Assembly (NCBI GenBank): GCA_037893225.1
Contig: JAZGUH010000204.1
Span: forward strand, 1,054,001 to 1,118,000
Reading direction: 5' to 3'
Source: Hippasteria phrygiana
Lineage: Eukaryota > Echinodermata > Asteroidea > Valvatida > Goniasteridae
DNA: 64,000 nt
Below, piece by piece: positions 37,983 to 50,018 of the stretch (positions within the stretch are counted from its first letter, which is position 1; each line of letters opens with the position of its first letter). The notes beneath the pieces are model-generated. The model was not told the origin of the DNA. It made no database searches and saw only the letters and a list, made by a program, of their open reading frames with translations. The position numbers and the translations under genes are program-made.

Positions 37983-40900
37983 ATGAAATATCAACCAAAT
38001 GCAGTAATTTTGACTTGTATGTATAGCTTAGATCTGGCGCTACATGTTGCAATCATCGGCGGCTTCCCAGAGTTAAAACTTGTAGAGAAAATTCAAACCT
38101 CGCAATGTTTATTTTCTTTCCGGCCAACATCTGTGTACATATTACCGTCTATTTATTGCTCCATGCATGTCAAATTCCCTGGGGTATGGACTTGCTTTAC
38201 TCATTCATAATTGCATGAAATATCAACCAAATTCAGTAATTTTGACATGTATGGATAGCTTAGATCTGGCGCTACATGTTGCAATCATCGGCGGCTTCTT
38301 AGAGTTAACACTTGTGGAGAAAATTCAAACCTCGCAATGTTTATTTTCTTTCCGGCCAACATCTGTGTACATATTACCGTCTATTTATTGCTCCATGCAT
38401 GTCAAATTCCCTGGGGTATGGACTTGCTTTACTCATTCATAATTGCATGAAATATCAACCAAATCCAGTAATTTTGACATGTATGTATAGCTTAGATCTG
38501 GCGCTACATGTTGCAATCATCGGCGGCTTCCCAGAGTTAAAACTTGTAGAGAAAATTCGAACCTCGCAATGTTTATTTTCTTTCCGGTCAACATCTGTGT
38601 ACATATTACCGTCTATTTATTGCTCCATGCCTGTCAAATTCCCTGGGGTATGGACTTGCTTTACTCATTCATAATTGCATGAAATATCAACCAAATACAG
38701 TAATTTTGACATGTATGGATAGCTTAGATCTGGCGCTACATGTTGCAATTATCGGCGGCTTCTTAGAGTTAACACTTGTGGAGAAAATTCAAACCTCGCA
38801 ATGTTTATTTTCTTTCCGGCCACCATCTGTGTACATATTACCGTCTATTTATTGCTCCATGCATGTCAAATTCCCTGGGGTATGGACTTGCTTTACTCAT
38901 TCATAATTGCATGAAATATCAACCAAATCCAGTAATTTTGACATGTATGTATAGCTTAGATCTGGCGCTACATGTTGCAATCATCGGCGGCTTCCCAGAG
39001 TTAAAACTTGTAGAGAAAATTCGAACCTCGCAATGTTTATTTTCTTTCCGGTCAACATCTGTGTACATATTACCGTCTGTTTATTGCTCCATGCCTGTCA
39101 AATTCCCTGGGGTATGGACTTGCTTTACTCATTCATAATTGCATGAAATATCAACCAAATTCAGTAATGTTGACATGTATGTATAGCTTAGATCTGGCGC
39201 TACATGTTGCAATTATCGGCGGCTTCTTAGAGTTAAAACTTGTGGAGAAAATTCAAACCTCGCAATGTTTATTTTCTTTCCGGCCAACATCTGTGTACAT
39301 ATTACCGTCTATTTATTCCTCCATGCGTGTCAAATTCCCTGGGGTATGGACTTGCTTTACTCATTCATAATTGCATGAAATATCAACCAAATCCAGTAAT
39401 TTTGACATGTATGTATAGCTTAGATCTGGCGCTACATGTTGCAATCATCGGCGGCTTCCCAGAGTTAAAACTTGTAGAGAAAATTCGAACCTCGCAATGT
39501 TTATTTTCTTTCCGGTCAACATCTGTGTACATATTACCGTCTATTTATTGCTCCATGCCTGTCAAATTCCCTGGGGTATGGACTTGCTTTACTCATTCAT
39601 AATTGCATGAAATATCAACCAAATACAGTAATTTTGACATGTATGGATAGCTTAGATCTGGCGCTACATGTTGCAATTATCGGCGGCTTCTTAGAGTTAA
39701 CACTTGTGGAGAAAATTCAAACCTCGCAATGTTTATTTTCTTTCCGGCCACCATCTGTGTACATATTACCGTCTATTTATTGCTCCATGCATGTCAAATT
39801 CCCTGGGGTATGGACTTGCTTTACTCATTCATAATTGCATGAAATATCAACCAAATCCAGTAATTTTGACATGTATGTATAGCTTAGATCTGGCGCTACA
39901 TGTTGCAATCATCGGCGGCTTCCCAGAGTTAAAACTTGTAGAGAAAATTCGAACCTCGCAATGTTTATTTTCTTTCCGGTCAACATCTGTGTACATATTA
40001 CCGTCTGTTTATTGCTCCATGCCTGTCAAATTCCCTGGGGTATGGACTTGCTTTACTCATTCATAATTGCATGAAATATCAACCAAATTCAGTAATGTTG
40101 ACATGTATGTATAGCTTAGATCTGGCGCTACATGTTGCAATTATCGGCGGCTTCTTAGAGTTAAAACTTGTGGAGAAAATTCAAACCTCGCAATGTTTAT
40201 TTTCTTTCCGGCCAACATCTGTGTACATATTACCGTCTATTTATTCCTCCATGCGTGTCAAATTCCCTGGGGTATGGACTTGCTTTACTCATTCATAATT
40301 GCATGAAATATCAACCAAATTCAGTAATGTTGACATGTATGGATAGCTTAGATCTGGCGCTACATGTTGCAATTATCGGCGGCGTCTTAGAGTTAAAACT
40401 TGTGGAGAAAATTCAAACCTCGCAATGTTTATTTTCTTTCCGGCCAACATCTGTGTACATATTACCGTCTATTTATTGCTCCATGCGTGTCAAATTCCCT
40501 GGGGTATGGACTTGCTTTACTCATTCATAATTGCATGAAATATCAACCAAATACAGTAATTGTGACATGTATGGATAGCTTAGATCTGGCGCTACATGTT
40601 GCAATTATCGGCGGCTTCTTAGAGTTAACACTTGTGGAGAAAATTCAAACCTCGCAATGTTTATTTTCTTTCCGGCCACCATCTGTGTGCATATTACCTT
40701 TTATTTATTGCTCCATGCCTGTCAAATTCCCTGGGGTATGGACTTGCTTTACTCATTCATAATTGCATGAAATATCAACCAAATGCAGTAATTTTGACTT
40801 GTATGTATAGCTTAGATCTGGCGCTACATGTTGCAATCATCGGCGGCTTCCCAGAGTTAAAACTTGTAGAGAAAATTCAAACCTCGCAATGTTTATTTTC

Positions 40901-43900
40901 TTTCCGGCCAACATCTGTGTACATATTACCGTCTATTTATTGCTCCATGCATGTCAAATTCCCTGGGGTATGGACTTGCTTTACTCATTCATAATTGCAT
41001 GAAATATCAACCAAATTCAGTAATTTTGACATGTATGGATAGCTTAGATCTGGCGCTACATGTTGCAATTATCGGCGGCTTCTTAGAGTTAACACTTGTA
41101 GAGAAAATTCAAACCTCGCAATGTTTATTTTCTTTCCGGCCACCATCTGTGTGCATATTACCTTTTATTTATTGCTCCATGCCTGTCAAATTCCCTGGGG
41201 TATGGACTTGCTTTACTCATTCATAATTGCATGAAATATCAACCAAATGCAGTAATTTTGACATGTATGTATAGCTTAGATCTGGCGCTACATGTTGCAA
41301 TTATCGGCGGCTTCTTAGGGTTAAAACTTGTGGAGAAAATTCAAACCTCGCAATGTTTATTTTCTTTCCGGCCAACATCTGTGTGCATGTTACCGTCTAT
41401 TTATTGCTCCATGCATGTCAAATTCCCTGGGGTATGGACTTGCTTTACTCATTCATAATTGCATGAAATATCAACCAAATACAGTAATTTTGACATGTAT
41501 GGATAGCTTAGATCTGGCGCTACATGTTGCAATTATCGGCGGCTTCTTAGAATTAACACTTGTGGAGAAAATTCAAACCTCGCAATGTTTATTTTCTTTC
41601 CGGCCAACATCTGTGTACATATTACCGTCTATTTATTGCTCCATGCATGTCAAATTCCCTGGGGTATGGACTTGCTTTACTCATTCATAATTGCATGAAA
41701 TATCAACCAAATTCAGTAATTTTGACATGTATGGATAGCTTAGATCTGGCGCTACATGTTGCAATCATCGGCGGCTTCTTAGAGTTAACACTTGTGGAGA
41801 AAATTCAAACCTCGCAATGTTTATTTTCTTTCCGGCCAACATCTGTGTACATATTACCGTCTATTTATTGCTCCATGCATGTCAAATTCCCTGGGGTATG
41901 GACTTGCTTTACTCATTCATAATTGCATGAAATATCAACCAAATCCAGTAATTTTGACATGTATGTATAGCTTAGATCTGGCGCTACATGTTGCAATCAT
42001 CGGCGGCTTCCCAGAGTTAAAACTTGTAGAGAAAATTCGAACCTCGCAATGTTTATTTTCTTTCCGGTCAACATCTGTGTACATATTACCGTCTATTTAT
42101 TGCTCCATGCCTGTCAAATTCCCTGGGGTATGGACTTGCTTTACTCATTCATAATTGCATGAAATATCAACCCAATACAGTAATTTTGACATGTATGGAT
42201 AGCTTAGATCTGGCGCTACATGTTGCAATTATCGGCGGCTTCTTAGAGTTAACACTTGTGGAGAAAATTCAAACCTCGCAATGTTTATTTTCTTTCCGGC
42301 CACCATCTGTGTGCATATTACCTTTTATTTATTGCTCCATGCCTGTCAAATTCCCTGGGGTATGGACTTGCTTTACTCATTCATAATTGCATGAAATATC
42401 AACCAAATGCAGTAATTTTGACTTGTATGTATAGCTTAGATCTGGCGCTACATGTTGCAATCATCGGCGGCTTCCCAGAGTTAAAACTTGTAGAGAAAAT
42501 TCAAACCTCGCAATGTTTATTTTCTTTCCGGCCAACGTCTGTGTACATATTACCGTCTATTTATTGCTCCATGCCTGTCAAATTCCCTGGGGTATGGACT
42601 TGCTTTACTCATTCATAATTGCATGAAATATCAACCAAATGCAGTAATTTTGACTTGTATGTATAGCTTAGATCTGGCGCTACATGTTGCAATCATCGGC
42701 GGCTTCCCAGAGTTAAAACTTGTAGAGAAAATTCAAACCTCGCAATGTTTATTTTCTTTCCGGCCAACATCTGTGTACATATTACCGTCTATTTATTGCT
42801 CCATGCATGTCAAATTCCCTGGGGTATGGACTTGCTTTACTCATTCATAATTGCATGAAATATCAACCAAATTCAGTAATTTTGACATGTATGGATAGCT
42901 TAGATCTGGCGCTACATGTTGCAATCATCGGCGGCTTCTTAGAGTTAACACTTGTGGAGAAAATTCAAACCTCGCAATGTTTATTTTCTTTCCGGCCAAC
43001 ATCTGTGTACATATTACCGTCTATTTATTGCTCCATGCATGTCAAATTCCCTGGGGTATGGACTTGCTTTACTCATTCATAATTGCATGAAATATCAACC
43101 AAATCCAGTAATTTTGACATGTATGTATAGCTTAGATCTGGCGCTACATGTTGCAATCATCGGCGGCTTCCCAGAGTTAAAACTTGTAGAGAAAATTCGA
43201 ACCTCGCAATGTTTATTTTCTTTCCGGTCAACATCTGTGTACATATTACCGTCTATTTATTGCTCCATGCCTGTCAAATTCCCTGGGGTATGGACTTGCT
43301 TTACTCATTCATAATTGCATGAAATATCAACCAAATACAGTAATTTTGACATGTATGGATAGCTTAGATCTGGCGCTACATGTTGCAATTATCGGCGGCT
43401 TCTTAGAGTTAACACTTGTGGAGAAAATTCAAACCTCGCAATGTTTATTTTCTTTCCGGCCACCATCTGTGTACATATTACCGTCTATTTATTGCTCCAT
43501 GCATGTCAAATTCCCTGGGGTATGGACTTGCTTTACTCATTCATAATTGCATGAAATATCAACCAAATCCAGTAATTTTGACATGTATGTATAGCTTAGA
43601 TCTGGCGCTACATGTTGCAATCATCGGCGGCTTCCCAGAGTTAAAACTTGTAGAGAAAATTCGAACCTCGCAATGTTTATTTTCTTTCCGGTCAACATCT
43701 GTGTACATATTACCGTCTGTTTATTGCTCCATGCCTGTCAAATTCCCTGGGGTATGGACTTGCTTTACTCATTCATAATTGCATGAAATATCAACCAAAT
43801 TCAGTAATGTTGACATGTATGTATAGCTTAGATCTGGCGCTACATGTTGCAATTATCGGCGGCTTCTTAGAGTTAAAACTTGTGGAGAAAATTCAAACCT

Positions 43901-46900
43901 CGCAATGTTTATTTTCTTTCCGGCCAACATCTGTGTACATATTACCGTCTATTTATTCCTCCATGCGTGTCAAATTCCCTGGGGTATGGACTTGCTTTAC
44001 TCATTCATAATTGCATGAAATATCAACCAAATCCAGTAATTTTGACATGTATGTATAGCTTAGATCTGGCGCTACATGTTGCAATCATCGGCGGCTTCCC
44101 AGAGTTAAAACTTGTAGAGAAAATTCGAACCTCGCAATGTTTATTTTCTTTCCGGTCAACATCTGTGTACATATTACCGTCTATTTATTGCTCCATGCCT
44201 GTCAAATTCCCTGGGGTATGGACTTGCTTTACTCATTCATAATTGCATGAAATATCAACCAAATACAGTAATTTTGACATGTATGGATAGCTTAGATCTG
44301 GCGCTACATGTTGCAATTATCGGCGGCTTCTTAGAGTTAACACTTGTGGAGAAAATTCAAACCTCGCAATGTTTATTTTCTTTCCGGCCACCATCTGTGT
44401 ACATATTACCGTCTATTTATTGCTCCATGCATGTCAAATTCCCTGGGGTATGGACTTGCTTTACTCATTCATAATTGCATGAAATATCAACCAAATCCAG
44501 TAATTTTGACATGTATGTATAGCTTAGATCTGGCGCTACATGTTGCAATCATCGGCGGCTTCCCAGAGTTAAAACTTGTAGAGAAAATTCGAACCTCGCA
44601 ATGTTTATTTTCTTTCCGGTCAACATCTGTGTACATATTACCGTCTGTTTATTGCTCCATGCCTGTCAAATTCCCTGGGGTATGGACTTGCTTTACTCAT
44701 TCATAATTGCATGAAATATCAACCAAATTCAGTAATGTTGACATGTATGTATAGCTTAGATCTGGCGCTACATGTTGCAATTATCGGCGGCTTCTTAGAG
44801 TTAAAACTTGTGGAGAAAATTCAAACCTCGCAATGTTTATTTTCTTTCCGGCCAACATCTGTGTACATATTACCGTCTATTTATTCCTCCATGCGTGTCA
44901 AATTCCCTGGGGTATGGACTTGCTTTACTCATTCATAATTGCATGAAATATCAACCAAATTCAGTAATGTTGACATGTATGGATAGCTTAGATCTGGCGC
45001 TACATGTTGCAATTATCGGCGGCGTCTTAGAGTTAAAACTTGTGGAGAAAATTCAAACCTCGCAATGTTTATTTTCTTTCCGGCCAACATCTGTGTACAT
45101 ATTACCGTCTATTTATTGCTCCATGCGTGTCAAATTCCCTGGGGTATGGACTTGCTTTACTCATTCATAATTGCATGAAATATCAACCAAATACAGTAAT
45201 TGTGACATGTATGGATAGCTTAGATCTGGCGCTACATGTTGCAATTATCGGCGGCTTCTTAGAGTTAACACTTGTGGAGAAAATTCAAACCTCGCAATGT
45301 TTATTTTCTTTCCGGCCACCATCTGTGTGCATATTACCTTTTATTTATTGCTCCATGCCTGTCAAATTCCCTGGGGTATGGACTTGCTTTACTCATTCAT
45401 AATTGCATGAAATATCAACCAAATGCAGTAATTTTGACTTGTATGTATAGCTTAGATCTGGCGCTACATGTTGCAATCATCGGCGGCTTCCCAGAGTTAA
45501 AACTTGTAGAGAAAATTCAAACCTCGCAATGTTTATTTTCTTTCCGGCCAACATCTGTGTACATATTACCGTCTATTTATTGCTCCATGCATGTCAAATT
45601 CCCTGGGGTATGGACTTGCTTTACTCATTCATAATTGCATGAAATATCAACCAAATTCAGTAATTTTGACATGTATGGATAGCTTAGATCTGGCGCTACA
45701 TGTTGCAATTATCGGCGGCTTCTTAGAGTTAACACTTGTAGAGAAAATTCAAACCTCGCAATGTTTATTTTCTTTCCGGCCACCATCTGTGTGCATATTA
45801 CCTTTTATTTATTGCTCCATGCCTGTCAAATTCCCTGGGGTATGGACTTGCTTTACTCATTCATAATTGCATGAAATATCAACCAAATGCAGTAATTTTG
45901 ACATGTATGTATAGCTTAGATCTGGCGCTACATGTTGCAATTATCGGCGGCTTCTTAGGGTTAAAACTTGTGGAGAAAATTCAAACCTCGCAATGTTTAT
46001 TTTCTTTCCGGCCAACATCTGTGTGCATGTTACCGTCTATTTATTGCTCCATGCATGTCAAATTCCCTGGGGTATGGACTTGCTTTACTCATTCATAATT
46101 GCATGAAATATCAACCAAATACAGTAATTTTGACATGTATGGATAGCTTAGATCTGGCGCTACATGTTGCAATTATCGGCGGCTTCTTAGAATTAACACT
46201 TGTGGAGAAAATTCAAACCTCGCAATGTTTATTTTCTTTCCGGCCAACATCTGTGTACATATTACCGTCTATTTATTGCTCCATGCATGTCAAATTCCCT
46301 GGGGTATGGACTTGCTTTACTCATTCATAATTGCATGAAATATCAACCAAATTCAGTAATTTTGACATGTATGGATAGCTTAGATCTGGCGCTACATGTT
46401 GCAATCATCGGCGGCTTCTTAGAGTTAACACTTGTGGAGAAAATTCAAACCTCGCAATGTTTATTTTCTTTCCGGCCAACATCTGTGTACATATTACCGT
46501 CTATTTATTGCTCCATGCATGTCAAATTCCCTGGGGTATGGACTTGCTTTACTCATTCATAATTGCATGAAATATCAACCAAATCCAGTAATTTTGACAT
46601 GTATGTATAGCTTAGATCTGGCGCTACATGTTGCAATCATCGGCGGCTTCCCAGAGTTAAAACTTGTAGAGAAAATTCGAACCTCGCAATGTTTATTTTC
46701 TTTCCGGTCAACATCTGTGTACATATTACCGTCTATTTATTGCTCCATGCCTGTCAAATTCCCTGGGGTATGGACTTGCTTTACTCATTCATAATTGCAT
46801 GAAATATCAACCCAATACAGTAATTTTGACATGTATGGATAGCTTAGATCTGGCGCTACATGTTGCAATTATCGGCGGCTTCTTAGAGTTAACACTTGTG

Positions 46901-47262
46901 GAGAAAATTAAAACCTCGCAATGTTTATTTTCTTTCCGGCCACCATCTGTGTGCATATTACCTTTTATTTATTGCTCCATGCCTGTCAAATTCCCTGGGG
47001 TATGGACTTGCTTTACTCATTCATAATTGCATGAAATATCAACCAAATGCAGTAATTTTGACTTGTATGTATAGCTTAGATCTGGCGCTACATGTTGCAA
47101 TCATCGGCGGCTTCCCAGAGTTAAAACTTGTAGAGAAAATTCAAACCTCGCAATGTTTATTTTCTTTCCGGCCAACGTCTGTGTACATATTACCGTCTAT
47201 TTATTGCTCCATGCCTGTCAAATTTCCTGGGGTATGGACTTGCTTTACTCATTCATAATTGC
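37983..47262 (+). repeat. 20-mer higher-order repeat, 4640 bp, two complete copies
   Basis: Copy 1 is 37983-42622 and copy 2 is 42623-47262. All 20 unit types match in order, including the nested 4-mer. The private A to C in CAACCCAAT occurs at 42173 and 46813, exactly 4640 bp apart. I noticed only two differences: C to A at 46910 and TTTCC against TTCCC near 47223. That implies a very recent duplication, or an assembly duplication. A matching unit at 47263 starts a third copy that stops after one unit. Confidence 0.93.
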
Positions 47263-47494
47263 ATGAAATATCAACCAAATGCAGTAATTTTGACTTGTAT
47301 GTATAGCTTAGATCTGGCGCTACATGTTGCAATCATCGGCGGCTTCCCAGAGTTAAAACTTGTAGAGAAAATTCAAACCTCGCAATGTTTATTTTCTTTC
47401 CGGCCAACATCTGTGTACATATTACCGTCTATTTATTGCTCCATGCATGTCAAATTCCCTGGGGTATGGACTTGCTTTACTCATTCATAATTGC

Positions 47495-48654
47495 ATGAAA
47501 TATCAACCAAATTCAGTAATTTTGACATGTATGGATAGCTTAGATCTGGCGCTACATGTTGCAATTATCGGCGGCTTCTTAGAGTTAACACTTGTAGAGA
47601 AAATTCAAACCTCGCAATGTTTATTTTCTTTCCGGCCACCATCTGTGTGCATATTACCTTTTATTTATTGCTCCATGCCTGTCAAATTCCCTGGGGTATG
47701 GACTTGCTTTACTCATTCATAATTGCATGAAATATCAACCAAATCCAGTAATTTTGACATGTATGTATAGCTTAGATCTGGCGCTACATGTTGCAATCAT
47801 CGGCGGCTTCTTAGAGTTCAAACTTGTAGAGAAAATTCAAACCTCGCAATGTTTATTTTCTTTCCGGCCAACATCTGTGTACATATTACCGTCTATTTAT
47901 TGCTCCATGCCTGTCAAATTCCCTGGGGTATGGACTTGCTTTACTCATTCATAATTGCATGAAATATCAACCAAATTCAGTAATGTTGACATGTATGTAT
48001 AGCTTAGATCTGGCGCTACATGTTGCAATTATCGGCGGCTTCTTAGAGTTAAAACTTGTGGAGAAAATTCAAACCTCGCAATGTTTATTTTCTTTCCGGC
48101 CAACATCTGTGTACATATTACCGTCTATTTATTGCTCCATGCGTGTCAAATTCCCTGGGGTATGGACTTGCTTTACTCATTCATAATTGCATGAAATATC
48201 AACCAAATGCAGTAATTTTGACTTGTATGTATAGCTTAGATCTGGCGCTACATGTTGCAATCATCGGCGGCTTCCCAGAGTTAAAACTTGTAGAGAAAAT
48301 TCAAACCTCGCAATGTTTATTTTCTTTCCGGCCAACATCTGTGTACATATTACCGTCTATTTATTGCTCCATGCCTGTCAAATTCCCTGGGGTATGGACT
48401 TGCTTTACTCATTCATAATTGCATGAAATATCAACCAAATGCAGTAATTTTGACTTGTATGTATAGCTTAGATCTGGCGCTACATGTTGCAATCATCGGC
48501 GGCTACCCAGAGTTAAAACTTGTTGAGAAAATTCGAACCTCGCAATGTTTATTTTCTTTCCGGCCAACATCTGTGTACATATTACCGTCTATTTATTGCT
48601 CCATGCCTGTCAAATTCCCTGGGGTATGGACTTGCTTTACTCATTCATAATTGC
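47495..48654 (+). repeat. Shortened A cassette at the A2/B2 boundary
   Basis: Five units where the other copies have six. The units P-FLEF and P with CCAATAATT are replaced by one fusion unit at 47727. It is followed by S, A and A-GY as in the other copies, then by the short unit at 48655. The GY unit (48423) has a private A to T at 48524. Confidence 0.88.
47727..47958 (+). repeat. Fusion unit P-FLEF / P, marks loss of one unit
   Basis: The left part through TTAGAGTTCAAAC and CAAAC is the P-FLEF type (as 8307, 30355 and 35199). The right part has ATGCCTGTC as in the next unit of the cassette (8539, 30587 and 35431) instead of ACGCACGTC. One 232-bp step is missing at exactly this place: the offset to domain A1 falls from 39,420 to 39,188 bp across it. 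Confidence 0.88.
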
Positions 48655-49800
48655 ATGAAATATCAACCAAATTCAGTAATTTTGACATGTATGTATAGCT
48701 TAGATCTGGCGCTACATGTTGCAATTATCGGCGGCTTCTTAGAGTTAAAACTTGTGGAGAAAATTCAAACCTCGCAATGTTTATTTTCTTTCCGGCCAAC
48801 ATCTGTCTATTTATTGCTCCATGCATGTCAAATTCCCTGGGGTATGGACTTGCTTTACTCATTCATAATTGCATGAAATATCAACCAAATACAGTAATTC
48901 TGACATGTATGGATAGCTTAGATCTGGCGCTACATGTTGCAATTATCGGCGGCTTCTTAGAGTTAACACTTGTAGAGAAAATTCAAACCTCGCAATGTTT
49001 ATTTTCTTCCCGGCCACCATCTGTGTGCATATTACCTTTTATTTATTGCTCCATGCCTGTCAAATTCCCTGGGGTATGGACTTGCTTTACTCATTCATAA
49101 TTGCATGAAATATCAACCAAATGCAGTAATTTTGACATGTATGTATAGCTTAGATCTGGCGCTACATGTTGCAATCATCGGCGGCTTCTTAGAGTTCAAA
49201 CTTGTAGAGAAAATTCAAACCTCGCAATGTTTATTTTCTTTCCGGCCAACATCTGTGTACATATCACCGTCTATTTATTGCTCCACGCACGTCAAATTCC
49301 CTGGGGTATGGACTTGCTTTACTCATTCATAATTGCATGAAATATCAACCAAATTCAGTAATTTTGACATGTATGTATAGCTTAGATCTGGCGCTACATG
49401 TTGCAATTATCGGCGGCTTCTTAGGGTTAAAACTTGTGGAGAAAATTCAAACCTCGCAATGTTTATTTTCTTTCCGGCCAACATCTGTGTACATATTACC
49501 GTCTATTTATTGCTCCATGCATGTCAAATTCCCTGGGGTATGGACTTGCTTTACTCATTCATAATTGCATGAAATATCAACCAAATGCAGTAATTTTGAC
49601 TTGTATGTATAGCTTAGATCTGGCGCTACATGTTGCAATCATCGGCGGCTTCCCAGAGTTAAAACTTGTAGAGAAAATTCAAACCTCGCAATGTTTATTT
49701 TCTTTCCGGCCAACATCTGTGTACATATTACCGTCTATTTATTGCTCCATGCCTGTCAAATTCCCTGGGGTATGGACTTGCTTTACTCATTCATAATTGC

Positions 49801-50018
49801 ATGAAATATCAACCAAATGCAGTAATTTTGACTTGTATGTATAGCTTAGATCTGGCGCTACATGTTGCAATCATCGGCGGCTACCCAGAGTTAAAACTTG
49901 TGGAGAAAATTCAAACCTCGCAATGTTTATTTTCTTTCCGGCCAACATCTGTCTATTTATTGCTCCATGCATGTCAAATTCCCTGGGGTATGGACTTGCT
50001 TTACTCATTCATAATTGC
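49801..50018 (+). repeat. Fusion unit A-GY / short
   Basis: The left part has GCAG, GACTTG and GGCTACCCAG of the A-GY type. From GGAG at unit position 101 onward it is the short S type, including the 14-bp deletion. The paralogous place in B1 has the two units separately (10613 and 10845). The offset between the domains falls by another 232 bp, from 39,188 to 38,956, across this unit. Confidence 0.9.

Larger units (their letters stand above)
32879..48654 (+). repeat. Domain A2: 68 units of 232 bp, no short unit
   Basis: Exactly 68 full-length units lie between the short unit at 32661 and the short unit at 48655. The domain consists of a 12-mer HOR (32879-37286), two bridging units (37519 is a mosaic with AATGTTG, GGATAG, CCCAG and GCGTGTC), a 20-mer HOR in two copies (37983-47262), and a shortened A cassette (47495-48654). 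The types are those of domain A1. Confidence 0.92.
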
